A DNA stretch of 64,000 nt from Dioscorea cayenensis subsp. rotundata. Lineage: Eukaryota; Streptophyta; Magnoliopsida; Dioscoreales; Dioscoreaceae. Under the pieces are notes generated by a model. That model had not been told where the DNA came from, made no database searches, and was given only the letters and a program-made list of their open reading frames with translations. The DNA lies in NCBI RefSeq assembly GCF_009730915.1, contig NC_052474.1, forward strand, positions 2,701,501 through 2,765,500, read 5' to 3'. Below, in pieces: positions 1 to 13,000 of the stretch. Made by a program: the position numbers and the translations under genes. The stretch's first letter is position 1. Each line of letters opens with the position of its first letter.

Positions 1-3000
1 TTGCAAGATCGTTGTAATATATTTCTTCCATGGAGACCAATTTGGCACTGGAGGAAGTCACAACCAGGACATGCATTATATACTGAGGCACAACGAAATA
101 TAAGTAAACAAAAACATCTTTAGCAGGGACTGCGAAGAAATCGCTCAGATTCTTTGAAGTGAAAGAACATTTAATATCTCAAAAGTAACTTATCAAAATA
201 TAAATGAGAAGTTTTGCGGCACCAGCTTGCAAACCTTGATGAGCCTGGTAAAGCTGTGTTAGTGCCATTATCTTAAGCTTTATATGATTTGGAGTAGCAC
301 ATTAGGTTGCACATTGCCAGAGGAAATTTTTGAGAATTTCAGTGTGCATGAAAGACAGAATTGCCCCATATATAAAGTAAAATTTCCTATAAAAAGAGTG
401 ATCACAGATTTAAAATAGTGAAGGTGCACTGTGACATTCCTGTTAGATGAAATTGAATAAGTTATTAAGGGAGTAATTAACATGCTGGCTCCTATTTTAC
501 GAACATATAATACTAGATAAATTCCTTAAGGTTTGCAAAAGTCTAATAATAATGGGCAGAAATCTTTTAGCATACCAATTAGGCTTGTAGAAAATTCCAC
601 ATCCATCACGTTTTTGCCCATTCCTCTGAATATAAATGCCTGAATATCCAGTGCTCTCTAAGTTGCTTTTGTAGAAGCTGTCATATTCATCTAACTCCTG
701 AAAAATGTGGAAGAGAAATCTCCCATATCAGATATATGCAGAAACTCGCAGACACTCTTCAAGTCTAGACGGAAAAGGTAACAAGTTAAAGTAAGGATGA
801 TACACAATTTAAGTTAGCAATAGTGAAACATGAGTAGGAGCTGAGAGTCATTAACAAAGATCATCCTGGTACGAATTTACACAAGCAGAGCATGCTCAAG
901 TTTCATTTTCATAGACAATGGAACTTAATCAATGCCCAGCCATGTATGCTGATTCAGTTGTGCCCCTGGATTTCAAGATGCCTTTGCAATTATGGTATTG
1001 TTAACTATATCTATTGTGCAGGCAGATCTATAAAAAGAGAAGACCAAATTAGAAACAAATTTCATTTCTGATCACTGAATTGAGAGAGTCCAGAAAAAGA
1101 AGACACCTATATCTATAATTCAGTTGACAGTTAAACACCTATAGATACTGCATGAAAAAAATTAAACATCATAACAAGCAAGACTTATGAATATTATACT
1201 GAAATACCAACCACATGATCCACAATGCTCCCCTAGATATTAATTATTAATGGGAGAAGATATAAATGAGGGGGGAAAACATGTTAGTTCCTTCCAGTAA
1301 ATGGAAAATTTGCTGATCATGGAGAGAAACATTGCACCATTCGACCTGTATGCAGAGGAAATCAGCATTAAAGCTCTTCAAGGCAGTCAAAATAGCTTGT
1401 GAACGAATTTTCCACCTATGACACAACCCAAATGAGTCAATTTGGCTGAGAAGAAAAGCATAGCAGAGAGAAATTAATAATGTAAAAGAAATATATTACA
1501 AGAATTTTTGCCAAACTAGTTCTTTTCCAGAGATGAAATTCCAAACATTATGAAAATAAAGCCTCATAAATTCAATGCACTCTATGATCAGTATTTCTTG
1601 GCTCACATAATTAAATTAAATAACAATTGTAAAGCATGGAATAAGGGAAAAATCATAATTTCTAGAATCATTCAGCACATTTTGTTTGCCGAGGCAAAGA
1701 TCTCAAACATCCAGGCATAAATTACAAATCTAAGATTTTATCCAAGGTGCCCTGATTCAGACACAGACAGTTTCCGTTCTTCAATATGTATAATCATGCA
1801 TTAATTATGTTATGTTACAGCTATGTTCCTTAAGCCAAGTTCACAGAGAAAGACATGAGAAAACAAAGTGAGTTCACAGAGAGGCACCCGAGCCATTGAT
1901 CATATAAAGGAAAATTAGAGTCTTATAATTTACATTAGAAGTCCATGTGTGAGAAAGACTACATCAGTCTTAATCAAAATGCTAAGTCCAAAAGAACATC
2001 GAGCAAGAAAGATAATAGAGATATTGATGTACTAACAATGATGGTGAAAAAGGATGTACAATGAATAAATTGGTCCACAAGGCTCCTGCTTTCATGGGTT
2101 ATGTGAAGAAGCACTATTTTCTCACCTCCCATGATGACAAATAGTATGTCGAAATAATTTTGTTTGAGTAATAAATAAAAACGTGAATTAATTTGACCGA
2201 AGTCCTATTCTAAGATGGCAGTTGCATCATTGAAAAACTACGAATGAAGTAACAAACAAATATGTACACTACTTACATGATTCCAGATAAAATAGGAGAC
2301 AAGACAATGGTAGTAAATTATTTCTACAAAAAAGTTCACAAAGAACTTGACAAATGTCATAACATGTCATGAATCATAATACAATTCTTGCTTGCACATT
2401 AAAAGAGTAAAGAGAAATTTTGAGCTTCAAGTGTGACCAAGTAGAATTCAATCAAAAAATAATCCAACTTCAGTCACCAAGGTATTTACTTGAGACAAGA
2501 AGATGGAGAGCCTGGAAAATTGGAGCTCTTCACATATACCTGCAATAAAATGGTGGAAACTTTCAACAAATGACAATCAAGCTTTATGATAAAGAAAAAG
2601 ATCACAAAATCCTTGGACCATGTGATCACATGATCCAGACATTAACACATAATTCTGTAGCATGAATTAGTATTGCAAGAGCAATATCAACTCATCAATG
2701 CCATTTTGTTAATCAAAATCTCAATTATTCAAAGAATAAATTCCTGTCCCATATGTGCCACTCCCCTGTAAAATTCCTTACCAGCCTTCAAGAAAATTTT
2801 GAGACTGCTAAAAAAAAAATTGTTCACAAAGATAAGCCAGTGGCATTAATCCCACTATAAGGCTCATTTCCCAAAAAAAATCTTCATGGTCATCCCAAGC
2901 CTACCCTAACGTATCATTCTCTGCTCCCCCAACCCATGGAACCACATACCAAATTGTGTGATTCAGATCATGGTATGTTTAAGTTCTGGGAATACCATGA

Positions 3001-5970
3001 ATGGGAATTATCTCGATGAAATTAACTTTCCAGATTTTTATATAAAACAGAAAAATGGGAGAAATTAAGACTAAAATGGGGTAGATTTCAAAAAAATAAA
3101 AACAAAAAAGAACTTCACCTAATTTCTTATCAATTTGACTTTGAAGGTTGAGTCTTTAATTTACAAAGTTAGATTCTCTTCTGAATTGAGTCTTATAAAT
3201 TTGTTTATATTTTATGAAGTTTTTAGATAACATACATAGGATATACTATTGATGATCCCAAAAATATTTTGGACCATACTACGACCCAAAACATACTACC
3301 AATTAAGCCTGCCCTTTCGTACCACAAAATTTCTAAGCTACGTACCACGTTCCGTTTTCGCATTGCATACCGAAGCATACCCTGTACCATGTAACTATGG
3401 GCCAAACCTTACATTTTGTTTCTTAACTTATCTGCTTTTAATTACTTCTTAGACTTCTAATTACTAGGTAGCAAATAACATCATGAATAGCTCAACATTC
3501 ACATCCCTACTAAAATTTGCTATGCTTCGAACGGAATATATATATATAGACAGTGTCCAGAAACAGAAATATTTACATCCCAACTGAATTTTACTCTGCC
3601 TCAAACTGGAAAAAAAATATATCATTTTCCAAACACTAGAACATGCAGCGTGGTTTGTTAGCTGCTACCAGAAGGTTGAACTAAACCACACTAACAATCA
3701 TGGACTCCATGAAAAAAACCATTTTAGGACCCTTACCATTGATATTAATCAATTCAGTACATAGGACTTTCTTCAAAGATTTATGTTTAAAATTTAAAAT
3801 TTTGTTCACTGTACAGGAACCAAACCTATACAATATGCTTTAACTACATCTAATAATAGGGACCAAAATAAGGCAGTTGTTGTTCATGTCTACAATATCT
3901 ACTCAATAAATAGCAATAAGATCAGTAACAAGCATGATTAAATATGGACACCAAACAGATTAGCCAATTAAAAGTTAAGGATGGATTTACATACCTGCGC
4001 TAAAATATTATATGAGACAAGGCGGAATTTGTAACCTGGAATATCATTTCAGCATGTTAACCATTTAATGACACGTAAATATTTTAGAAAAGATAGTAAC
4101 ATGGAATATATAGCACTATATATAAATAGCGAGGCATGGACACCTAAAACCTCACACAACTGTAGATGAACGCACAACACAAAATAACTGCTTTCTTGTT
4201 CTTAAATGTGTATCATTTGTTCACATGTTCTGTGGTAATTAAGAAAAATATTTTTCTCTTTAACCTGTGACACCAGTTTCATTTGAATTGGTGAATGTAA
4301 TTTTTCAGACTGAACTCAGATGCATTTTACATACATCTTGTGATGTCCCCTCCATCTTCCAGATAAATGAACCTAGGGAAAATTTGTCCTGATGATCCAC
4401 TCATTTTGCTCTTACACACCACACTGCAAATGAAAGTAAAACTACAATAGATTATTAATGGAAGCAAGTTGTAACTCTACTTTTGTTGTGCATCTGCAAT
4501 GACAGATGCTAGGAAAAGCAAGATGAAGCAATAGCATCAATAACACACAAATATTTAAGAACAGAATTAAACTCATGTGGTAAGTTTTTGGCGAAACATC
4601 TCAACTAAAGAAGTAAAACAATCTGCACCTGTACTTTTTAAGAAAATATAAAAGAAACAAAAAAGAAGTTCAGAACCCCACAGTCAAAGATAATAAGACT
4701 ATTCTATGTTCTTATGCCACCTAACAGAGTGAAATAAGAATATTAAGAGAAAAGTAGGAGCATTTATTACTGTGAACTATCAGAGTGACCAAGTAAATAA
4801 TTAAAGGATGCTTTGCATCCTCTGTGAAACTTCCGTATACAGTAATTTCAAGTGGCTTTTAAAATGCACACTGATTTCTATCCAAAAGGCAAAGGTAGTG
4901 GATCATGATCCAACCAAAGACTTGGGAGATCCAGTCCAAGAGAAACAGCGATCCATACTTTTGTAAAGGAACTCATTATCAGTCAGGCTTTCCTTTATGT
5001 TTATTATACTCCATGTCATTTCAAACTTTAAAAACAAGACTCATTGTCCACAAATTTCTAAATTTTAAATCGCAAACTTCATGATAAGAAAATTTTCTGC
5101 TTAAGAAAGCTTCAACTGGGCTAGAGAAAAATAAAGGAACAAAATGAAGAACGGGCCAGCATGCCTAATTTATTATATAATACACATAAATGTCCAGTCT
5201 GCAAAGCAAGCTCAACATGTTGAGTAAAGAAATTGAATCCAAATCCTATCTTGCCTCATATATTAAAGAAGTTCACCTATGACTAAACACTGTTAAGACT
5301 AATAACAAGAAACCTTGCTATAGTCTAACCCAAGTGCTTAGCTAAGCTGGAGAAAATTCTTGCGAGCGGTCTGTATAATCTTAACAATCTTATCTCAGGC
5401 TTACCAAAGATTTTGTTAATTAACAATCAAATAAGGTCATAGGTCCAATAGTCCCATTATTTTACAAGAAAAAAGAACCATAAAATCCTAAAAAATCACA
5501 GAATAACAGCAAGATTCGTCAATCCAAGACAACAGACAAAAAGAATGGTAACAATGATAAAACATGCATCGCCTACCTCTCATTCTTGTACAAGAAAAAA
5601 ACCATCATATCCAAGAAAAACACAGCATGGAAGAGAGATCCGGCAACCCACAACAACAACAACAACAAAAGAAGAATGTCAACGGTGGGCATCATGTTTT
5701 CAATCAAACCAATAAACAATCGGACATATCATCTGATAATTTCTAGTAAACGAATCAAATCCGAAAAACTCACGGCATTACAACAAGATCCATCAATCCA
5801 AAACAAACACGAGCAAGCAAATGTTAGCATGCATCGATCCAATTCAAGAGTCAATCAATCCAAACAAACGTCAATAAACAACAAATCAAAGAAAATCAAA
5901 GAGTAGCAAACCAGGGCTGCGGCGCCGAGACGCGAAGACGAGGGAGAAAGGTGAGGGATCGAAGGAGCAT
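1..5970 (-). CDS. CCR4-type poly(A) deadenylase (carbon catabolite repressor 4 homolog 4-like), 5' part
   Basis: Partial gene continuing past the left edge. Coding exons in transcript order: 5970-5912, 4423-4335, 4035-3995, 2539-2490, 1415-1346, 697-576, 47-1. All introns are GT-AG and phases join exactly, giving 159 codons plus one base. The joined protein shows the start of an endonuclease/exonuclease/phosphatase domain: FRLVSYNILAQVYV at residues 51-64, WKIRSQAIL, then CIQELDEYDSF with the metal-binding Glu, then GYSGIYIQRNGQKRDGCGIFYKP. This is the pattern of plant CCR4 homologs, closest in memory to the CCR4-4 (hesperin) group. The family removes mRNA poly(A) tails using magnesium. The start in the first exon is chosen because it is in frame with exon 2; its Arg- and Leu-rich N-terminus may be a targeting signal. 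A second in-frame ATG at 4404 is an alternative start. The rest of the catalytic domain lies outside the window. Symbol withheld because paralogs are similar. Confidence 0.88.
3210..3420. repeat. Possible dispersed-repeat fragment inside a CCR4-like intron
   Basis: A stretch rich in short GTACC/GGTAC and CATACC words, unlike the surrounding AT-rich intron sequence. It resembles degraded transposon debris. No ends or target-site duplication could be seen, so the identity is uncertain. The remaining intron sequence between 48 and 5911 shows nothing else I could identify. Confidence 0.25.
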
Positions 5971-6012
5971 TCCTTTCTTCTCTCTTGCTCTGCTGATCGG
6001 CGCTTTGACCTT

Positions 6013-6039
6013 CTTTTATAGGGTTCAGCGATGACGTCA
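6013..6039 (-). promoter_or_regulatory. Core promoter of the CCR4-like gene: TATA box plus TGACGTCA bZIP site
   Basis: On the minus strand a TATAAAA lies at 6020-6014, about 45 bases upstream of the start codon at 5970. This puts transcription start near 5985-5990 and implies a very short 5' leader. A palindromic TGACGTCA at 6032-6039 sits immediately upstream of the TATA box. This core is bound by bZIP (TGA/CREB-like) factors in plants; binding here is inferred. Confidence 0.55.
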
Positions 6040-6989
6040 GCGAACCGAGATCAGATATTGGTTATGATTTTCTGACCGTTGGTTCAAAAATAAAAATAAC
6101 GCACTTGAGTTGAGATTTTATAATTGGTAACCATCTTGAAGCAGTGCATACTGCATGCCATGTTTGAATTTGGATCCATTAGATAATGCAAATCCAATGA
6201 GTTGCCATGTTTTAATTATTTTTATGTGTTTGCTGTAAATTATGGAAATATAAATGTTATTGGAGTTTTGTTTGTAGTATCAAACGATTAAGAAAAGGGC
6301 ATGTAGAATGTTTGTTTTAAATTTTAACTTTTCAGAGAAACTATTATCATTGTTTTAATTTATTTCTTTTTGATTGATTGTACAGTATACACAATCAAAC
6401 CAAGTCTTAACCCGATCAAAGTGTTTAGTATTTGTCTTTATTTTTTTTTAATTTACGGATGATACAACTCCAATTTTTATTTCCTGAGTACTTTTAGTGA
6501 TCTGTCCAATGCAATCACATGCATTGAGTTTAATTATATTTTTACTTCAATATAAAAAATTGGCCGAGTGTCACTGCCCTCACTACATGATAAAAAAAAT
6601 TATATAAAATGGGAAAAAGTTAATCCACTTCCCCCCACATCCCAGCATTTTAGTTATGGTAAACAAATTCTTAGTAACACAAATTTATTTTTATTAAATT
6701 TTTATAATTTCAATAGTTTATTATTTTGATAAAATAATCCTTTTTTATTGAGACTTTTAAAAATTATTAAATAAAATTAATCTCATGAATTGGAGACAAA
6801 AATAATATATATCCATGATTACAGTGCAAACTAAGTAGATGATTTTTTTTTCTTGAAAAAATCGACAAGCATCATAACCTAGATATTTGCACGTGTGAGG
6901 AGTAAGGCTCAACGCCAACTCACGTACTCTCATCTTGCACAAGACATGAGATTCGATTCCGGGTCCTTCTCAAAACGAATGTTCTACAC
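6040..6989. other. Intergenic sequence, AT-rich
   Basis: No coding exon is supported. Around 6880-6965 a short stretch contains a tRNA B-box-like word (GAGATTCGATTCC) and may be a worn SINE remnant, but no A box or flanking duplication is clear. Confidence 0.4.
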
Positions 6990-7233
6990 AAAAAACCCAG
7001 GAACCTTGGGCTAGCCCAATGGTAACTACCCATGATTGTAATTGAGAGGTCTCGAGTTCGAACCTCTCGATTCATGATTCATATTTAGGGTCCCCGTGGG
7101 AGTTACGTGTGAGGATTCACTCGTTCTCCCTCCGGGTTGCATGGCGAGATTCCGTGAGGTCATTCAAGCCCAGTGCTCGGCACTCCGTTTGTCCTTTCGA
7201 TTTGTCGCTTGTCGACTTTTGTCAAAAAAACCC
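6990..7233 (+). mobile_element. tRNA-derived SINE
   Basis: A Pol III-type internal promoter is visible: A box TAGCCCAATGG at 7012-7022 and B box AGTTCGAACC at 7055-7064, about 33 bases apart. A roughly 150-base non-tRNA body follows, ending in a short A-run. The 9-base word AAAAAACCC occurs just before the head (6990-6998) and right after the A-run (7225-7233), fitting a target-site duplication, though the A-run makes the exact edge ambiguous. A retroposon moved by LINE machinery; no protein coding. Confidence 0.7.
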
Positions 7234-7898
7234 GATATCAATTGGCTCAAAGGCCGTTAGTTAACTAAATGATTTATCAACTATAAGACGTTAATAAAGT
7301 ACACAAATAATAGGATCAATATTATTTAGAACTCTTACCTTCTAGTGCAATGGGTTAAGTGAGTGTTGTTTGGTTTATTTTAAAAAAAAAAATGTGCAAA
7401 TCGAATTGGTTGGATTTGATCGATTGGATTACTATTGCGATAATGGTTAGAACTTTAAAAAAGACAGTATTATGGATACCCAATTTTTTTACTGTAAAAT
7501 TGTTGGTAATACTGTTTATCTCGTTTTTTCACTATTTATTATATTATTAATAACACTATTATTTACAATATTACATTATTACTGTGCAGATATTGCTGAT
7601 AGGAATGGATGATTAGAAGCGTTGGATTCAAATCCAACGCCTGCGAAAGGACATCCGTAGAATGCTTATATGTGAACGTCCCTAGTAAACTAACCCTTCA
7701 ACTGAGAAACTAAAAAAAAAAATGAAATTATGATATTAATTGTTGAATAATGTTATATATACGCATCAATACTAAATTTATCAAATAATCAATTTCATTT
7801 TTTTAAAAACATCAAGGACGGAACCTAATGCAGTCATTTTAATTATTTCACCAATATTTAGTTTTTTTTTTAATGTTCAATTTTTCTTAAAAATTATA
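7234..7898. other. Intergenic sequence with a short perfect inverted repeat
   Basis: No gene is supported. At 7619-7640 there is a near-continuous palindrome: 10-base arms GCGTTGGATT and AATCCAACGC separated by CA. The centre also resembles a tRNA B box. The rest is AT-rich with no recognised element. Confidence 0.4.
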
Positions 7899-8109
7899 TA
7901 TTGGTATACGGGTCGCTGATAGAGCTCTTCATCGAGTGGTGAGAGTTCGATTCTCTGAAAAGCGCATTTTCCCGGGAGATGTGGCGGTGGTTATGTGCAG
8001 GGTGGATTCAACGCCCATGCGTGCGTGGGCTCCCACTGCTTCACCGAGACTTGCACTGCACCCCGAGTTTAGCGAGGCGCTCGGATTATCTGTTTTCTCT
8101 TGTTAAAAA
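7899..8109 (+). mobile_element. SINE, same family as the copy at 39398-39656
   Basis: It shares with the reverse complement of 39398-39656 the head TTGGTATACGGGTCG, the following AGAGCTCTTC block, a B-box region (GAGTTCGATTCTC) and most of the GC-richer body with GCCCATG and GTGCGTGGG. The terminal TTCTTGTC-A-run of the other copy appears here as CTCTTGTTAAAAA. This copy is diverged, and its first about 20 bases and any target-site duplication are not clear. Confidence 0.6.
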
Positions 8110-8552
8110 CATGATAAACCACTTGATCAGCACAAGACCTTGTTTTCCATGGATATCAAAAGGCGACAAGGACCTTGATCCAGTTCCAATGGAATGGATC
8201 ACACTTCTATAACCCACAGATAACTGCGTAAACCCGACAATTAAATAAAAGCAGAGCCCATTGATAAGTATTTAAAAAATAAAAATAAAAAATCCCCACG
8301 AATTCCTCCCGAAATTGAAGAAGAATTTCAACTTTCATAGGTAATTGACTATTACTAATGATAATTTTATATAAAAAGAAAAAGAAAATTGCTTCCTTTT
8401 GCCCTTTCAGAGTTCAGCATTGTTGACGCGTCTCTATAAAAACCATGTTTATTTACATGCCCTTATAAAAAAAAATATTCACTTGTATATTTTTTGATTA
8501 AAAATTATCTTAATTTTCTTTTATTAAAATAGAGATTATTTTATTATTTTTA

Positions 8553-8589
<37 letters not shown>

Positions 8590-9290
8590 AACCACTGCTT
8601 AGTGAAATGAAATTTTACTTGAATGATGAATAAGCAAACCCGGAGTCGAATCCCTTAGCCAATAACACTGTTGCATCAATGTGCAAAACATCAAAAAACT
8701 ATAACACTACTATTCATTCAATATCCATGTTAAAGGATATTATGTCCCTTCCCTCCAAAGTGATTTATTAATTTAGTTTAATTACTGAAAAACTTATAGG
8801 AGTGCATATGATAAGATCCTAATTTGTCTATAAGACGTCTGACATAGTTAATAAATTTTTAGAGGGTTGATAAAATACTGTAATTGATGCATTACCATAT
8901 TTTAATAACTCCTTTGTGGGGATATATTTATCGCTTTTATCAAATATATATATATATATTTATTTATTTGTCACTTTTTTTTTTAATATATTACTAGATC
9001 AAAACCAAGTTATCCGGATTCAATCTCCGAGTCAGACTTGGACAAAGAAAACCGCAGAAGTTATTCAGGTTAATTGTTCAGATGGGCTTTTAACAAATCT
9101 GGCTCGATTCAAGAGCCACCGGTTCATTTGACAAGTAGGTTTGTCTCTTGCTATATATATATATATCAGCATTTTCTAAAAGCTGGCACAAACTTCAACA
9201 CATTACTTTCCCTAATCGCATGAATACTAAGATAATATTTTTTAAAGATAAACCTAGATCATTCACATTCTACTTATTGTAGAATCTAAC
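8110..9290. other. Intergenic AT-rich sequence with a (TA)n microsatellite
   Basis: A pure TA dinucleotide run lies at about 8556-8586. Around 8640-8670 there is a B-box-like GGAGTCGAATCC that could be the tail of another decayed SINE. No coding exon is supported. Confidence 0.45.
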
Positions 9291-9309
9291 AAAAATAAGA
9301 CACAATAAA

Positions 9310-9490
9310 ATAATGTGGAAATTGCCAAAAAAACCCTTTAAGTTTGTAAAATTACCAAAACACCCGTTAGTTTTTGCTGATCCCAAAAACCCCTCGCTTT
9401 TAAAAGTCTATGTTTTTCAAACCCCGACCCTGTAGACGGATGTGAGCGGAGTGAGTTTCAAATTTTTGACGAAAATGCCCTTGCATGGGG
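9310..9490 (+). mobile_element. Possible terminal region of a Mutator-like element
   Basis: The A- and C-rich stretch beginning GGAAATTGCCAAAAAAACCC, followed by several CCAAAA-type words, resembles the terminal inverted repeats of plant Mutator-like elements. It lies directly upstream of the decayed Ulp1-like gene. The complementary end is not visible downstream; it may be in the N gap or lost. Assignment is tentative. Confidence 0.3.
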
Positions 9491-10019
9491 AGTCGTGGGC
9501 TGCGCATCTCGGCGATTTGAGAGGAAGTGGGCGGTTTTCAGTAGAGAGCTCCAGAGACGAATTTATTGGAGTCGTTTAATTGCTTTTTCTCAACTCACGT
9601 CTTCGACTTTTCCATTTCAGTCATCTCCGAAGTTGTCTCTCACGGCGAAGCCTACAGAATTGGCATTTCATCGAACTTTTCCCTTTCCACCGTATCTCGA
9701 AGGAGAAGTCCCCCATGTGACTAGTTGGCATTTCATCGATTTCTGATCTAAGGTATGGTATGGTTTTATGTTAACATTCATTCTAAAGAAAGATTTTTCG
9801 GTTTTTGTTTTGTGCTCCCTATTTTGTTGGAAGATATTGAAGTCTCAGAGGGGATTTCTCATTTGGGGTTTTGTTAGTCTGCAGGAGATTTCTCGGCTAG
9901 GGGTTTTTGTTTTGTTTTCGATTTTCAGTATGTATACACTATCGAAATAGTTTTTTCGATTGTTATGATTTATGTAATATTTATAATGTACATTTCCCGT
10001 TCGTTTGATATAGTTTGCG

Positions 10020-13000
10020 ATTTCTAAAATGAGGGTTGACGTTTAAGAAATGAGATGTTACTGATTTTAACATTTTGTTGTCTCTGTTTAAGTATTCTCG
10101 TCTACATTTTAACAAAATGGGTCTCTGTTTAACATTTTATATCTCCGTTTAATAAGCGAGAGTTCTGCGTTTAAAAACCTTATATTTCCGCTTAAACTTT
10201 TTGTCAATACTGCGTGTTGAATGTGTTGTTATTGTCGCGAGGCTTGTGATTATGATTTTGTCGACCTAGTTAATGGGCGTTGCTATTTGGCGCAGGTTGT
10301 GGAGACCTTAGCTGAATTGAAAGTTAACATGACCCCTCGACATCGGGAGATTATTCGAAGGACAGTTTGCGTGTCATGTGTGGAAGCCATATACCATAGA
10401 GGGCCCTTCTTGATTCTCTTTTCTGCAAAGTATGATGGTCGCACTCAATAAATTCGGGATCGGGGAAAGCCTGCGAGTTTCGGACCTCGAGATGTGGCCC
10501 TCGTTCTTGATGCAGTTGCGATAAGGCGACGCGGTGGTCTTCGGAAGAAGAAAACGGTCGGCGTTCGAGAGGGCGGTATCTATCGAAAGACCTACGAGAG
10601 ACAGCGGAGACTCCATCGAGAGCACTCCAGTGCAGACTTGTTCGACGGAGGGAGAAGAAGATAATTTTGTCAAACTCCCGATGGTGTACCTCGTGGGGAC
10701 GGTCCTCTTTCCAAATACATCATGCTCGGTTCCGAGACTGGATCGTTGATTACGTCGATGATCTACCGAGCCGTACGAGGGCGATCTACGCGTAGGCGCG
10801 AGGCGACGCTAGAAGTGGCTTATGGAGGATATTCCTGGCGGCCGCCCGGGTCGCAGAGATAGATCTGCGCCGGAAGAAGACCAACGCGAGTGCATTAAGG
10901 GTTGCTCGGTCGCGCTTAGCGTCGGGTTTCTGGTGGCCGGAGCGAAGGGGAAGAAAGTCCGTTTCGCGAGATCCCAGAGATCTTTGTGCTACGGTGAAAA
11001 GTACTTACAGGAAGCAAGCGGCGAGTAAAGCGAGCTTGTCATCAGCTCGATGGAAAAGAGGTAATAAATCATGGACGATGTTTAACATAAGTCTTTTAAT
11101 GTTTAAACATTTTATTTAGCGTTAACTTTTAGTATTTACCGTTTAACTATTATTACATACCGGTTTAAATATTTTGTTCTCCGTTTAATTATATTCTATA
11201 ACGTTTAAATATATAAACACTCTGTTTAAATATAGTTTTTATAGTTTAAAATGAATGATCTCATTGAAATTGTTTGGTTTACATATAGTTAGTTTCACGA
11301 GTTTGGTTCCGCGAATCTTTGAAGAAGAAATATTTGTTAGGGGAGCCGTGACGGATGGATGCCATTGCTCCGGAACCACTGCTTTCGAGGCGGGATGAGA
11401 GGGCGACCTACTCGCTATGCGGCTGGACGCCGTTCTCCTACTTCCGACCCGCTCCCCAGCGCACGCATTCCTCGAGCCGGAGAAGCCCTCCCCTACCCCG
11501 GCGATTCGCTGACAACCCCTCACCACGACAACGACGGTCCCCCGACCATGGCGGCCCTCGGACCAGGTGGCGGCCCCACCGGTGACATTGAGCGAAAATG
11601 TCACCGCAACTCTTATCGCGATGCCACGATATTGATGGCCAGAGTTTCCTCGACTTGCCGCTCGTGTGGAGGCGCCGGAAGGGCGTTCGCAACCGGGTCG
11701 CGCCATCCTCGACAGAATGACACCGGACGACGAGGCGTCGGGAATTTGACGACGACGACATCGTCGGGAAGGTCGTTCCAAGGTGGCCACATTCGAAGAG
11801 ACTTGCGAAGAGAGAACAATCTGCCTCGCCTCCACCGCCGGTCGACGATGAAACAATAGCAACACCATCGGGCAGTCGATCTTTATTCTTGATGTCATCG
11901 CAGATTGATGACATGGACATGATGGTGGAGGACATCGTAGATGATGTGGCCGTTGACGTGCTGAGAGAAGGTCGTTGACTCTCTTCTCGATGAAATCGTC
12001 GACCGGTGGAGCCGTCTGCCGAGATTGCGGCATCAAAGATGGACACAATCCACAAGATCAAGAACAAGTTAAGAGTGTGTCTCCCGATGATGCTTTGCTA
12101 CTGGCGACGGTTGAGAAGATCGTCGAATCCGTTCGCGTGGCCGTGGCGTCGTGGGGCCGCATCTGCATGACCCAGCGGGGACACAATCCCACCACAACAA
12201 GAACCATGTAAGGAAGTGTACTGCGGTTGATCTGTCATCGCCCGTCGTCCAGCGTCGAAGCGGACACAATCCCACAACAAGAACAACCATGTAAGGATGT
12301 ATGCGGGTTGATCTCGTCGCCATCGTCCCGCGCTCGAAGGAAGATCGCTGATGAAGACCCGGCACGAGCGACGAGAGAGATGATCGAGGCCAATCAGAAA
12401 ATTGGACCGACGGCTCGGAAAGCTTTTATTCGAAGAAGAAGAAATGGGTTGGCTCGAGTCGTCTTTAACAAATCTGAGCGGGAGTTGATGAGGATCTTCC
12501 TATGCGCTCTCGATGGATGCAGGGTAAGTGTAACGTTTTTATGATATTGTTTTAAAGGGTTTCTTATAGTGTTTAACTATTTCCTAATAGTGTTTAATAC
12601 CTTTATGTTATCATTTAAGTTTTCTACTTATCGTTTAATTATATATAATATTATGTAACAATTGATAATATCATTTTAAATATTTCGATATAGTCTTATT
12701 ATATCATTATCGTTTAACCTCGAAAGACTAGTCGTGTGGAAGAATGACCCCGCTCATCGGCCTGCCGTGACAGTTATACCTGTGCTTGAGGGGAAGGAGA
12801 TAGTCGATCGATGATGTGATGGACGCTTTCGTATGCATAATACAAAAGTCGAGACGAAAGAGCCATATCCTTACAAGAGAGCGCCTCCATCACAGTACCG
12901 CTACTCTGTTTATGTCAGCGGGAGACGTACGCATGACACACGATTATGGCTATGATCGGGGATGTCGTATCGCAACCTGCGTGAAGTTCAAATTGTCATC

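Noticed and set aside
5564-5906. Plus-strand frames of 60 and 106 codons
   Set aside because: They lie in intron 1 of the CCR4-like gene, are Asn/Gln/Lys-rich from A-rich sequence and have no homology pattern.
11239-12067. Minus-strand open frames of 209 and 269 codons
   Set aside because: They overlap the GC-rich middle of the plus-strand Ulp1-like pseudogene and show Arg/Ser/Pro low-complexity composition with no family resemblance.
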